Below, piece by piece: positions 1 through 8,773 of a DNA stretch of 64,000 nt. Numbering within the stretch: the stretch's first letter is position 1; each line of letters starts with the position of its first letter. Source of the stretch: Cereibacter_A sp052244495 (GTDB lineage Bacteria > Pseudomonadota > Alphaproteobacteria > Rhodobacterales > Rhodobacteraceae); NCBI GenBank assembly GCA_052244495.1, contig JBQPXH010000001.1; one strand, written 5' to 3'. A program made the position numbers and the translations under genes. Below the pieces are notes generated by a model. It did not search any database, was not told where the DNA came from, and saw only the letters and a program-made list of their open reading frames with translations.

Positions 1-36
1 CCGCTGCCTTTCCGACCCTCCACCTACAAACGCTGA
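1..36 (+). CDS. gcvT: Aminomethyltransferase (GcvT), C-terminal end only
   Basis: The first 36 bases read in frame as PLPFRPSTYKR followed by TGA. A short basic tail after a PF motif is typical of the end of glycine cleavage T-protein in this group, and gcvT commonly precedes gcvH. The gene enters from the left edge and its stop lies 8 bases before the gcvH start. The assignment rests on the short tail plus gene order, so it is likely but not certain. Confidence 0.55.
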   Translation, partial: PLPFRPSTYKR

Positions 37-44
37 GGCTTAAG

Positions 45-401
45 ATGAAATACACCAAGGAGCATGAATGGCTGCGGGTCGAGGGCGACCTCGTCGTGGT
101 CGGCATCACCGAACATGCGGCGACGCAGCTCGGAGATGTCGTGTTCATCGAGCTGCCCGAGATCGAGACCGTGGTCGCGGAGGGCGACGAGGTGGCGGTG
201 ATCGAGAGCGTGAAGGCCGCCTCGGACATCTCGGCGCCGATGGATGGCGAGATCGTCGCGGTGAACGAGAAGCTCGTCGACAAGCCCGGCCTCGTGAACG
301 ACGACCCGACGGCCGCCTGGTTCTTCAAGATGAAGATCGAGGACCTCTCGGTGCTCGACGACTTCATGGACGAGGACGAGTATCAGGACCTGATCGGCTG
401 A
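45..401 (+). CDS. gcvH: Glycine cleavage system H protein
   Basis: Lipoyl carrier of the cytoplasmic glycine cleavage complex. It shuttles the aminomethyl group from GcvP to GcvT and the dihydrolipoyl arm to dihydrolipoamide dehydrogenase. The 118-residue protein is one biotinyl/lipoyl-type domain of the usual length. The lipoylated lysine is K57 in the ESVKAASD context, and the N-terminus KYTKEHEWLR is diagnostic. The ATG at 45 follows a GAGG at 35-38. The gene sits in the order gcvT-gcvH-gcvP, and gcvP starts 3 bases after its stop, so the three are almost certainly one transcript. Confidence 0.97.
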   Translation: MKYTKEHEWLRVEGDLVVVGITEHAATQLGDVVFIELPEIETVVAEGDEVAVIESVKAASDISAPMDGEIVAVNEKLVDKPGLVNDDPTAAWFFKMKIEDLSVLDDFMDEDEYQDLIG

Positions 402-404
402 ATC

Positions 405-3275
405 ATGACCTTCACCCCCACCGACTACAACGCCTACGATTTCGCGAACCGCCGGCACATCGGCCCGTCGCCCTCCGAAATGGAGGAGATGCTGCGCGTG
501 GTGGGGGTGTCCTCGCTCGACCAGCTGATCGAGGAGACGGTGCCCGCCTCGATCCGGCAGGAGGAGCCTCTCGACTGGGCGCCCCTGGCCGAGCATGAGC
601 TTCTCGCCAAGATGCGTGAGGTGGCCGCGAAGAACCGCGTGATGACCTCGCTCATCGGGCAGGGCTATCACGGCACGGTGACGCCGCCTGCCATCCAGCG
701 CAACATCCTGGAAAATCCGGCCTGGTATACGGCCTACACGCCCTACCAGCCCGAGATCGCGCAGGGGCGGCTCGAGGCGCTGCTGAACTACCAGACGATG
801 GTGGCGGATCTGACCGGCCTGCCGGTCGCCAATGCCTCGCTTCTCGACGAGGCGACGGCTGCGGCCGAGGCCATGACCATGGCCGAGCGGGCCTCGAAGT
901 CGAAGGCGCGGGCCTTCTTCGTTGACGCCGACTGCCATCCGCAGACGATCGCGGTCATCCGCACCCGCGCCGAGCCGCTGGGCATCGAGGTGATCGTGGG
1001 CCATCCCGCGCAACTGGTGCCCGGGGACGTGTTCGGTGCACTCTTCCAGTATCCCGGCACCTACGGTCTCGTGCGCGACCTGAGCCGGGACATCGCGGCG
1101 CTGCACGAAGCCCGCGCCGTCGCCGTGGTGGCGACCGATCTGCTGGCGCTCTGCCTGCTGAAGGAACCGGGCGCGATGGGGGCCGACATTGCCATCGGGT
1201 CGAGCCAGCGGTTCGGCGTGCCGATGGGCTACGGCGGGCCGCACGCGGCCTTCATGTCCTGCCGGGACGAACTGAAGCGCTCGATGCCCGGCCGCCTCGT
1301 CGGCGTGTCGGTCGATGCGCGGGGCAACAAGGCCTACCGGCTCGCCCTCCAGACCCGCGAGCAGCACATCCGGCGCGAGAAGGCGACCTCGAACGTCTGC
1401 ACCGCACAGGCGCTGCTTGCCGTCATGGCGAGCTTCTATGCCGTCTTCCATGGTCCGAAGGGCCTGCGCCACATCGCGGAACGCGTGCATCTCAATACCG
1501 TGCGCCTCGCGACGGCGCTGAAGGAGGCGGGCGCGCGCGTCAGCCCCGAGGCCTTCTTCGACACGATCACCGTCGAGGTGGGCGTGGGGCAGGCGGGCAT
1601 CCTCGCCGCCGCGCGCCACCGGGGCATCAACCTGCGCAAGGTGGGGCGCGACCGGGTGGGGATCTCGCTCGACGAGACCACGGACGCGGGCGTGATCGCG
1701 CGGGTGCTCGACGCCTTCGGCATCCACGAGCCCGCGCCGGCGACGGTCGGCCTCGGCTTCCCCGAGACGATGCTCCGCGACAGCGACTACCTCTCGCATC
1801 CGGTGTTCCACATGAACCGGGCGGAATCCGAGATGATGCGCTACATGCGCCGCCTGTCGGACCGCGACCTCGCGCTCGACCGGGCGATGATCCCGCTCGG
1901 CTCCTGCACGATGAAGCTGAATGCCGCGGCCGAGATGATGCCGATCACCTGGCCCGAGTTCGCGACGCTCCATCCCTTCGCGCCGGCCGATCAGGCGGCG
2001 GGCTATCACGAGGCCATCGGCGACCTCTCCCAGCGGCTCTGCCGGATCACCGGCTACGATGCCATGTCGATGCAGCCGAACTCCGGTGCGCAGGGCGAAT
2101 ACGCGGGGCTCCTGACCATCCTCGCCTATCACCGGGCGCGGGGAGAGGCCGAGCGCAAGATCTGCCTCATTCCGATGTCGGCGCACGGCACCAACCCGGC
2201 CTCGGCGCAGATGGCGGGGATGAAGGTGGTCGTGGTGAAGTCGGCGCCGAACGGCGACGTCGATCTTGAGGATTTCCGCGACAAGGCCGCGGCAGCGGGC
2301 GACACGCTCGCGGCCTGCATGATCACCTATCCCTCGACCCACGGCGTCTTCGAGGAGACCGTGCGCGAGGTCTGCCGCATCACCCACGAGCATGGCGGGC
2401 AGGTCTATATCGACGGCGCCAACATGAACGCGATGGTGGGGCTCGTGCAGCCCGGCGCCATCGGCGGCGACGTGAGCCACCTGAACCTGCACAAGACCTT
2501 CGCCATCCCGCATGGCGGCGGTGGGCCCGGCATGGGGCCGATCGGGGTCAAGGCGCATCTTGCGCCCTACCTGCCGGGCCATCCCGAGGTCACGGGGCCT
2601 CTGACCGGCGGCCATGACGAGGCGGCCGACGAGGGGCCGGTGTCTGCCGCGCCCTATGGCTCGGCCTCGATCCTGCTGATCTCCTGGGCCTATTGCCTGA
2701 TGATGGGCGGCGAGGGCCTCACGCAGGCGACGCGGGTCGCGATCCTGAACGCGAACTACATCGCGGCGCGGCTGCGTGGGGCCTACAAGGTGCTCTTCAT
2801 GGGCAACCGCGGCCGGGTCGCGCATGAGTGCATCCTCGACACGCGACCCTTCGCCGAGGCGGGGGTGACGGTGGACGATATCGCCAAGCGGCTGATCGAC
2901 AACGGCTTCCACGCGCCGACCATGAGCTGGCCCGTTCCGGGCACGCTGATGGTCGAGCCGACCGAGTCCGAGACCAAGGCCGAGATCGACCGCTTCGTGG
3001 CGGCGCTCCTCGCGATCCGGGACGAGATCCGGGCGGTCGAGAACAGCGAGATCGCGGCCGAGGACAGCCCGCTGCGCCATGCGCCGCATACGGTCGAGGA
3101 CCTCGTGGCGGACTGGGACCGGAAATACCCGCGCGAACAGGGCTGCTTCCCGCCGGGATCGTTCCGGGTGGACAAGTACTGGCCGCCGGTGGGCCGGGTG
3201 GACAATGCCTGGGGCGACCGGAACCTCGTCTGCATCTGCCCGCCGGTGGAAAGCTACAGCGTGGCGGCCGAATAG
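405..3275 (+). CDS. gcvP: Glycine dehydrogenase (decarboxylating), P protein
   Basis: PLP enzyme that decarboxylates glycine and loads the aminomethyl group onto lipoyl-GcvH. At 956 residues it is the full-length fused form (N- and C-terminal halves both homologous to aminotransferases), not the split gcvPA/gcvPB type. The PLP lysine is K697 in LNLHKTFAIPHGGGGPG, followed by the glycine-rich loop. The N-terminal half has RRHIGPS near residue 17, a family landmark. It starts 3 bases after gcvH and is the last gene of the operon; no clear terminator follows. Confidence 0.98.
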   Translation: MTFTPTDYNAYDFANRRHIGPSPSEMEEMLRVVGVSSLDQLIEETVPASIRQEEPLDWAPLAEHELLAKMREVAAKNRVMTSLIGQGYHGTVTPPAIQRNILENPAWYTAYTPYQPEIAQGRLEALLNYQTMVADLTGLPVANASLLDEATAAAEAMTMAERASKSKARAFFVDADCHPQTIAVIRTRAEPLGIEVIVGHPAQLVPGDVFGALFQYPGTYGLVRDLSRDIAALHEARAVAVVATDLLALCLLKEPGAMGADIAIGSSQRFGVPMGYGGPHAAFMSCRDELKRSMPGRLVGVSVDARGNKAYRLALQTREQHIRREKATSNVCTAQALLAVMASFYAVFHGPKGLRHIAERVHLNTVRLATALKEAGARVSPEAFFDTITVEVGVGQAGILAAARHRGINLRKVGRDRVGISLDETTDAGVIARVLDAFGIHEPAPATVGLGFPETMLRDSDYLSHPVFHMNRAESEMMRYMRRLSDRDLALDRAMIPLGSCTMKLNAAAEMMPITWPEFATLHPFAPADQAAGYHEAIGDLSQRLCRITGYDAMSMQPNSGAQGEYAGLLTILAYHRARGEAERKICLIPMSAHGTNPASAQMAGMKVVVVKSAPNGDVDLEDFRDKAAAAGDTLAACMITYPSTHGVFEETVREVCRITHEHGGQVYIDGANMNAMVGLVQPGAIGGDVSHLNLHKTFAIPHGGGGPGMGPIGVKAHLAPYLPGHPEVTGPLTGGHDEAADEGPVSAAPYGSASILLISWAYCLMMGGEGLTQATRVAILNANYIAARLRGAYKVLFMGNRGRVAHECILDTRPFAEAGVTVDDIAKRLIDNGFHAPTMSWPVPGTLMVEPTESETKAEIDRFVAALLAIRDEIRAVENSEIAAEDSPLRHAPHTVEDLVADWDRKYPREQGCFPPGSFRVDKYWPPVGRVDNAWGDRNLVCICPPVESYSVAAE

Positions 3276-3651
3276 GCCGCCCGACGGTCGCGAACCGGTC
3301 GCCGGCGGGGTCGCGCGCTCGGCCCGCACGAGGCGGGGCAGGGGCTGCGGATCCGGTTCGGCGCGGGACGAGGCAGGCGCGGCCGGGCTTGTCCGCATCG
3401 GATGCGGCAAGGCTTCGGGCGTCCTGACCTCGGTGGCGACACGGCCGGCCGGATCGTCCGGGCTTCGGACCCGCATATGCCCCGGCTCTGCCGAATGTCC
3501 GGCCCCGGGAAGTCCGGCAACATGCTCCCGATCGGTGGCATTCGAGTGAACTGCCCCGCTTCGGTCCCGATCCGGAGCCGGTTCCGCGCCCTTTGCGCGG
3601 CACGCTCCGAGTCCTGCCGCAAGGTCGGCGGATGGCGACGCAGGTCGGGAC
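3276..3651. other. Intergenic region after gcvP, no gene seen
   Basis: 376 bases between gcvP and the Hint-domain gene. Open frames are all high-GC shadows without a convincing start or family match. There are several GC-rich inverted repeats (for example CCGCGC/GCGCGG near 3586-3602) but no T-tract terminator or recognisable promoter. Confidence 0.5.
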
Positions 3652-4308
3652 ATGACAGGAGCAGGCAACAGGGATCCGGCTCGGGGAACGGCCGTGCTCG
3701 TCGAGGGTTTTCTCGGCGGAACGCCCATTGCCACGCCCGCAGGCTGGCGCGCGGTCGAGAGTCTTCGGGCGGGCGATCCCGTGCTGACGGTCGACGGTCC
3801 TCCGCAGACGATCCGCCTCGCTCGGCACTGCCGGATCCGGCCTGCCCTCTGGCCGCCGAGGCTCGCGCCCCTCCGGGTGCCGCCGGGCGCGCTCAAGAAC
3901 CGCGAGGAACTGGTGCTCCTCTCGGGGCAGCAGGTGCTACTGGAATGCGATCAGGCCGAATCGCAGTTCGGCGAGCCCTTCGCGCTCGTTCCGGCTGCGG
4001 CGCTCGAGGGCTTTCGTGGCATCTTCCGCGATCCGCCAGCGGGTGAGCCGCTGGCGGTCACACTCGGCTTCGGCGAGGAGGAGCTGGTCTATGCGGCGGG
4101 TGCGGCGCTCCTGCGCTGCGGGCCGTCCGAACCGCCCCGGGATGCGGTGCAGGCGCTTTTCGCCCGGGCGGGCGCGGGGATCGCGCCCGCCCTGTCGCTC
4201 GAACAGGGGCTGCATCTCGTCGCCTGTCTCGTGGCGGAGGAGGCGGGCGCCGCCCTCCGCCAGCTGCCGCTTCAGGCTGCCTTCGCCCGCGGCGCGAAGC
4301 GTCCATAG
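3652..4308 (+). CDS. Hint-fold protein lacking the N-terminal cysteine
   Basis: 218-residue protein. Residues 18-50 (EGFLGGTPIATP then WRAVESLRAGDPVLTVDG) match the start of the Hint (hedgehog/intein) fold seen in many Rhodobacterales secreted proteins, where the motif normally reads CF-x-GT-x-I-x-T. Here glycine (G19) occupies the position of the catalytic cysteine. A downstream strand with LKNREELVLLSGQQVLL near residue 85 matches the SPNHRLLL-like region but lacks its histidine. There is no N-terminal adhesin-like region, unlike the second Hint protein at 55065. Autoprocessing is therefore unlikely; the fold may be structural. The 3' end overlaps the convergent fadJ-like gene by 37 bases. 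Function unknown. Confidence 0.72.
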   Translation: MTGAGNRDPARGTAVLVEGFLGGTPIATPAGWRAVESLRAGDPVLTVDGPPQTIRLARHCRIRPALWPPRLAPLRVPPGALKNREELVLLSGQQVLLECDQAESQFGEPFALVPAAALEGFRGIFRDPPAGEPLAVTLGFGEEELVYAAGAALLRCGPSEPPRDAVQALFARAGAGIAPALSLEQGLHLVACLVAEEAGAALRQLPLQAAFARGAKRP

Positions 4309-6473
4309 AAGCTCTCGCCCGTCTGCGCCATCTCGACGAGAAGCTTCGGTGGCGCAAAACGCGGGCCGTGCCGTTCGGCAAGGCCCTCGCAGATCTCGAC
4401 CGCCCGCGGGGCGCCGATCATGTCGAGCCACGAGAACGGTCCGCCCGACCAGGGTGCAAAGCCCCAGCCGAGGATCGCGCCCACGTCGCCCTCGCGGATG
4501 TCGGTCAGCACGCCCTGTTCGAGCGCGCGCACCGCCTCGAGCACCTGCGCGAAGAGGAGCCGGTGCTGCACCTCGGACAGGTCCGGCTGGGCCTCGGCGA
4601 CCGGCCAGTGCCCGGACAGGCCGGACCAGAGGCCCATCCGCTTGCCGGCCTCGTCATAGGCGTAGAAGCCGGCTTTCGCCTTCCGGCCCATCCGCCCTTC
4701 GTCGGCAAGCCGGAAGATGACCTCGTCCACCGCCGCGTCCGGATAGGCCTCGCCCATCGCGGCCTTCGTGGCCTTGGCGATCTTCACGCCCAGGTCGATC
4801 GAGGTCTCGTCCACCAGTTGCAGCGGCCCGAGCGGCATGCCCACGAGCTTTGCTGCATTCTCGATCAGGGCGGGCTGCACCCCTTCGGCCACCATGCGGA
4901 TCCCCTCGTTGAGATAGGGGATGATGCAGCGGTTGGCGTAGAAGAACCGGGCGTCGTTGACGACGATGGGCGTCTTGCGGATCTGGCGCACGAAGTCGAG
5001 CGCCTTGGCCACGGCGCGATCGCCGGTCGCCTTGCCGCGGATGATCTCGACCAGCATCATCTTGTCCACCGGCGAGAAGAAATGGATGCCGATGAACTGC
5101 GCCGGATCGCGGCTCGCCCTGGCGAGGCCCGAGATCGGCAGCGTCGAGGTGTTGGTGGCGAAGATGCAGTCGGGTCCGACCGAGGCTTCCACCTTCTGCG
5201 TGACCTCGGCCTTGACGCCGGGATCCTCGAACACCGCCTCGACGATCAGGTCGCAGCCCGCGAGTGCGGCGTAGTCGGTTGTGGCGGCGATGCGGCCGAG
5301 AACCTCGGCCTTCTTCTCGGCCGTGACCTTGCCGCGCTTCATGCCCTTGTCGAGGATCCCCTCGGAATGCGCCTTGCCGCGGTCTGCGGCTTCCTGTGTC
5401 GCGTCGATCAGCACCACCTCGATCCCGGCATTGGCCGAAACATGCGCGATGCCCGCACCCATCATGCCGGCCCCGATGACGCCGATCTTCCTCACCGACT
5501 GGTCCGGCTGCTCGGGACGCACGGCGCCCTTCTCGAGCGCCTCCTTGTTGATGAAGAGCGACCGGATCATCGCCGAGGACGAGGGGTTCATCAGCACATG
5601 GGTGAACCAGCGCGCCTCGATCTTCAGCGCGGTGTCGAAGGGCACGAGCGCGCCCTCGTAGACCGCCGAAAGCAGTGCCTTCGCGGCCGGATAGACGCCC
5701 ATTGTCTTGCCCATCACCATGGCCGAGGCTCCGACGAAGGTCATGAAGCCCGCGGGATGATAGGGCGCGCCACCGGGCATCTTGTAGCCCTTGGCATCCC
5801 AGGGCTTCACGAGGTCGGCGTCCTTCGCCGTCAGCACCCATTCCTTCGCGCGGGCGAGAAGCTCGTCGGCGGGCACCACCTCGTCGACGACGCCCATGGC
5901 CCTGGCGCCCTTCGGATCGTTCAGCTTGCCCTCGAGCAGCAGTGGCGCCGCCATCATGGCTCCCAGCTTGCGCGAGATCCTCGTGGTGCCGCCGCCGCCG
6001 GGGAAGATGCCGACCATGATCTCGGGCAGGCCGATCTTGGCCTTGGGATTGTCGGCCGCGATGATGCGGTGGCAGGCGAGCGGCAGCTCGAGCCCGATGC
6101 CGAGTGCCGTGCCGGGCAGGGCCGCGACGATGGGCTTGCCGCCCTTCAGCGTCTTCGGGTCCATGCCCGCGCGTTCGATGCGACGCAGGACCTGGTGCAT
6201 CTGCATCACGCCCTCGAACACGGCCTTCGCCGGATCGGCGCCGCCCTCGTGCTTCATGCGGGCGATGACGTTGAGGTCCATGCCTCCGGCGAAGTCCTTC
6301 TTGCCGGAGGTGAGGATCACGCCCTTGACGGCAGGATCGGCCAGGGCCTCGGAAACGAGTCCGTCAAGCTCGGCGAAGCCCGTCATGGACATGACGTTCA
6401 TGGACTTGCCGGGCACGTCCCAGGTGATGGTGCAGACGCCGTCCCCGTCGGTGCGGCTGGTGAAATCGGTCAT
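4272..6473 (-). CDS. fadJ: Fatty acid oxidation multifunctional protein: enoyl-CoA hydratase / 3-hydroxyacyl-CoA dehydrogenase
   Basis: Bifunctional beta-oxidation enzyme of about 733 residues. The N-terminal crotonase domain (about 1-200) has the oxyanion-hole regions GTALGIGLELPLACH and GLPEIMVGIFPGGGGTTR. An NAD-binding domain follows (IGVIGAGMMGAGIAH, about residue 330), with the catalytic-histidine segment FIGIHFFSPVDKMMLVE and a C-terminal helical domain (to about 700). It hydrates trans-2-enoyl-CoA and oxidises the L-3-hydroxyacyl-CoA. The start at 6473 is preferred over an upstream ATG at 6506 because GGAGG precedes it and MTDFTSRTDGDGVC begins the family. It is the last gene of the leftward operon with cupin and thiolase, and overlaps the convergent Hint gene. 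The symbol could equally be fadB. Confidence 0.95.
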   Translation of the reverse strand: MTDFTSRTDGDGVCTITWDVPGKSMNVMSMTGFAELDGLVSEALADPAVKGVILTSGKKDFAGGMDLNVIARMKHEGGADPAKAVFEGVMQMHQVLRRIERAGMDPKTLKGGKPIVAALPGTALGIGLELPLACHRIIAADNPKAKIGLPEIMVGIFPGGGGTTRISRKLGAMMAAPLLLEGKLNDPKGARAMGVVDEVVPADELLARAKEWVLTAKDADLVKPWDAKGYKMPGGAPYHPAGFMTFVGASAMVMGKTMGVYPAAKALLSAVYEGALVPFDTALKIEARWFTHVLMNPSSSAMIRSLFINKEALEKGAVRPEQPDQSVRKIGVIGAGMMGAGIAHVSANAGIEVVLIDATQEAADRGKAHSEGILDKGMKRGKVTAEKKAEVLGRIAATTDYAALAGCDLIVEAVFEDPGVKAEVTQKVEASVGPDCIFATNTSTLPISGLARASRDPAQFIGIHFFSPVDKMMLVEIIRGKATGDRAVAKALDFVRQIRKTPIVVNDARFFYANRCIIPYLNEGIRMVAEGVQPALIENAAKLVGMPLGPLQLVDETSIDLGVKIAKATKAAMGEAYPDAAVDEVIFRLADEGRMGRKAKAGFYAYDEAGKRMGLWSGLSGHWPVAEAQPDLSEVQHRLLFAQVLEAVRALEQGVLTDIREGDVGAILGWGFAPWSGGPFSWLDMIGAPRAVEICEGLAERHGPRFAPPKLLVEMAQTGESFYGRFAPRAKAA

Positions 6474-6531
6474 TCTCGGATCCTCCCGTGGGATGAGGAG
6501 GGGCACCCCGGGCGCCCCTCCCGCAATTCGG

Positions 6532-7011
6532 TCACTTCGGCTCGCGCGGGCCAGCCCATGGCGTGCCGTCGCGATAGGTGCAACGGGCCTCGGTGCCCTC
6601 GATCTGCAGCAGGAGATCGTGGTCCGGGTAATGCGCGACCTCGCGCGGGGCCTTCGTGCCCACGACGAGGAACCGTGCCACCCGGTCGGTGCGGTTCAGG
6701 AAGTGGTGGCCGTCGGGGTCTCCCGCAGGGAAGGCCGCGCAGTCGCCCGGCCGCATCACATGCTCGCCAGCGTCCTGCACCAATGTGCATTCCCCTTCGG
6801 TCACCATCACGAACTCGTCCTCGTTCTCGTGCCAGTGGCGCAGCGAGGACATGGCGCCGGGCTCCAGCGTCACGAGGTTCACGCCGAACTGCGTGAGCCC
6901 GCCAGCCTGTCCCAGCCGGAGCGAGCTGCGGCCCGCCATCATCGCGGCATAGGGATCGGGATAGATCGAGCCGGACTTGACCGGGCAGGCGGCGAGGTCG
7001 AGGACGCCCAT
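6532..7011 (-). CDS. Cupin domain protein
   Basis: Protein of 159 residues with one cupin beta-barrel. The metal-binding motif is spread over LRHWHENEDEFVMVTEGE (two His, one Glu) and, later, the GHHFLNRT histidine region after PGDCAAFPAGDPDG. The ATG at 7011 overlaps the thiolase stop by one base (TGATG), giving translational coupling; an in-frame GTG one codon earlier (7014) is the alternative. It lies inside the beta-oxidation operon between thiolase and fadJ. Substrate and activity are unknown. It resembles small cupins annotated only by fold, so a role in acyl-CoA metabolism is inferred from context alone. Confidence 0.85.
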   Translation of the reverse strand: MGVLDLAACPVKSGSIYPDPYAAMMAGRSSLRLGQAGGLTQFGVNLVTLEPGAMSSLRHWHENEDEFVMVTEGECTLVQDAGEHVMRPGDCAAFPAGDPDGHHFLNRTDRVARFLVVGTKAPREVAHYPDHDLLLQIEGTEARCTYRDGTPWAGPREPK

Positions 7012-8222
7012 CACAGCCTCTCGATGATCGTCGCAGCCCCCATGCCCGAGGCCACGCAGAGCGTCGCGAGGCCCACGCCCTTGCCGCTGCGTTCGAGCTC
7101 GTCGAGCAGCGTGCCGATGATGATGGCCCCGGTGGCGCCCAGCGGATGGCCCATGGCGATCGCGCCGCCGTTCACGTTCACCCGGTCGGCATCGACGCCG
7201 AAGGCCTGCTGGAAGCGCAGGACGACCGCCGCGAAGGCCTCGTTCACCTCGAAGAGGTCGATGTCCGCGATCTGCATGCCCGAGTCCTTCAGGATCTTCT
7301 CGGTCACCGGAACCGGGCCAGTCAGCATGATCGTCGGGTCGGTGCCGATCTTGGCCGTCGCGCGGATGCGGGCGCGGGGCGTCAGGCCGTTCGCTTCGCC
7401 GAATTCACGGCTGCCGATCAGGATCGCCGCCGCCCCGTCCACGATGCCCGAGGAGTTGCCGGCGTGATGGACGTGTTCGATCTTCTCCAGCTCGGGATAT
7501 TTCATGACGGCGAGCTTGTCGAAGCCCGGCATCTGCTCGCCCATCTCCTTGAACGCGGGCTTCAGCGCGCCCAGCGACTGCATGTCGGTGCCTGGGCGCA
7601 GGTATTCGTCCCGCTCGAGGATCATCACGCCGTTCTGGTCGCGCACCGGCACCACGGACTTTCCGAAATGTCCCGCCTCCCAGGCGGCGGCGGCCCGCTT
7701 CTGGCTCTCGACGGCCAGCGCGTCCACGTCGTCGCGCGAGAAGCCGTAGCGCGTGGCAATGATGTCGGCCGAGATGCCCTGAGGCACGAAATAGCTTTTC
7801 ATCGCGAGCGAGGGATCGACCGCGATCGCGGCCCCGTCCGAGCCCATGGCAACACGGCTCATCATCTCGACCCCGCCGGCGATATAGGCCTCACCCGCGC
7901 CGGCGCGCACCTGGTTCGCGGCGAGGTTCACCGCCTCCATGCCGCTCGCGCAGAAGCGGTTGATCGAGAGGCCGGGGATCTTCTCGTCGAGATCCGAGAG
8001 CAGCACCGCCGAACGCGCGAGGCAGCCGCCCTGCTCGCCGACCTGCGTGGCATTGCCCCAGATCACGTCCTCGATATGCGCGCCGTTCAGATGGTTGCGC
8101 TCCTTCACGGCGTTCAGCACCCGTGCCGAAAGCGCGACCGAAGTCACCTCGTGCAGCGCACCATCCGGCCGGCCCTTGCCGCGCGGCGTGCGCACGGCGT
8201 CGTAGATGTAGGCGTCGGTCAT
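7011..8222 (-). CDS. fadA: Acetyl-CoA C-acyltransferase (thiolase)
   Basis: Thiolase of 403 residues that cleaves 3-ketoacyl-CoA to acetyl-CoA and a shortened acyl-CoA. The acyl-accepting cysteine is C91 (NRFCASGMEAV). The GHPLGATGA histidine motif and the C-terminal proton-donor cysteine (LCVASGMGAATIIERL) are intact. The start at 8222 (MTDAYIYDAVRTPRGKGR) has a strong GGAGGAGGA site just upstream; the longer frame to 8354 has no thiolase homology. With the downstream hydratase/dehydrogenase it forms the FadA/FadB-type pair, so the main role is fatty-acid beta-oxidation rather than biosynthetic thiolysis. Confidence 0.96.
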   Translation of the reverse strand: MTDAYIYDAVRTPRGKGRPDGALHEVTSVALSARVLNAVKERNHLNGAHIEDVIWGNATQVGEQGGCLARSAVLLSDLDEKIPGLSINRFCASGMEAVNLAANQVRAGAGEAYIAGGVEMMSRVAMGSDGAAIAVDPSLAMKSYFVPQGISADIIATRYGFSRDDVDALAVESQKRAAAAWEAGHFGKSVVPVRDQNGVMILERDEYLRPGTDMQSLGALKPAFKEMGEQMPGFDKLAVMKYPELEKIEHVHHAGNSSGIVDGAAAILIGSREFGEANGLTPRARIRATAKIGTDPTIMLTGPVPVTEKILKDSGMQIADIDLFEVNEAFAAVVLRFQQAFGVDADRVNVNGGAIAMGHPLGATGAIIIGTLLDELERSGKGVGLATLCVASGMGAATIIERL

Positions 8223-8295
8223 CTGTCCTCCTCCGGCCGGACGGTCGAGGTCCTGGCCCTGTCGCATGTTCTCGCGCGCCCGCGGGACGCGCGCT

Positions 8296-8739
8296 TCACT
8301 CTTCGGGTGCCTGATGCGACACGACCTCGGCCACAAGCTCGGGCCGCGTCGCATGATCCGGGAGATGGTGGAGTCCCTTCACCCACGGAACGCACCCTTC
8401 CACGCCGTGATTGGCGACGGGCCGGTAGTCGAAGCCCGTCAGGCTTCCGGCCATGAATTCGGTCGTGTCGCCGCTGCGATAGAAAAGCGGCGTTCCGCAG
8501 GTGGAGCAGAAGCCGCGTTCTGCCACCGATGAAGAGGCCCAGACGGACGGCGTGCCATGCCAGGTCACTTCCGAGGTCGGCACCTCGAGCAGCGGCGCGA
8601 AGGCATTGCCCGTCGCGCGCTGGCACATCCGGCAGTGGCACACCGTGGACTTCTTCGGCCCTGCCGGCAATTCAAAGCGCACCGCGCCGCACTGGCAGCC
8701 GCCATGGGCGGCGGGTTCGCTTCTCCATCCCTCACGCAT
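8296..8739 (-). CDS. GFA family (glutathione-dependent formaldehyde-activating-like) zinc protein
   Basis: 147-residue protein with the GFA fold signature: GGCQCGAVRFELP near residue 13, CHCRMCQRATGNAF near residue 34, and CSTCGTPLFYRS near residue 78, which together give the zinc-binding cysteines. Members include Gfa and centromere protein V-like proteins; most have no known substrate. It lies between the acyl-CoA dehydrogenase (stop at 8774, 34 bases upstream of its start) and thiolase (start 8222, 73 bases downstream) on the same strand, so it is probably co-transcribed with the beta-oxidation genes. A formaldehyde role is not supported by context. Confidence 0.9.
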   Translation of the reverse strand: MREGWRSEPAAHGGCQCGAVRFELPAGPKKSTVCHCRMCQRATGNAFAPLLEVPTSEVTWHGTPSVWASSSVAERGFCSTCGTPLFYRSGDTTEFMAGSLTGFDYRPVANHGVEGCVPWVKGLHHLPDHATRPELVAEVVSHQAPEE

Positions 8740-8773
8740 CGGTCGGTCCCTCCCTCAGGACCCGGGCCGGGCC

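Noticed and set aside
24..3896. A 1290-residue open frame on the minus strand across gcvH and gcvP
   Set aside because: It is antisense to clear glycine cleavage genes, is histidine/arginine-rich with no recognisable domain, and arises from the high-GC codon bias of the real genes.
4368..6896. An 842-residue plus-strand frame antisense to fadJ
   Set aside because: Composition typical of a shadow frame (histidine/aspartate/arginine-rich) and no domain; fadJ on the minus strand has clear motifs.
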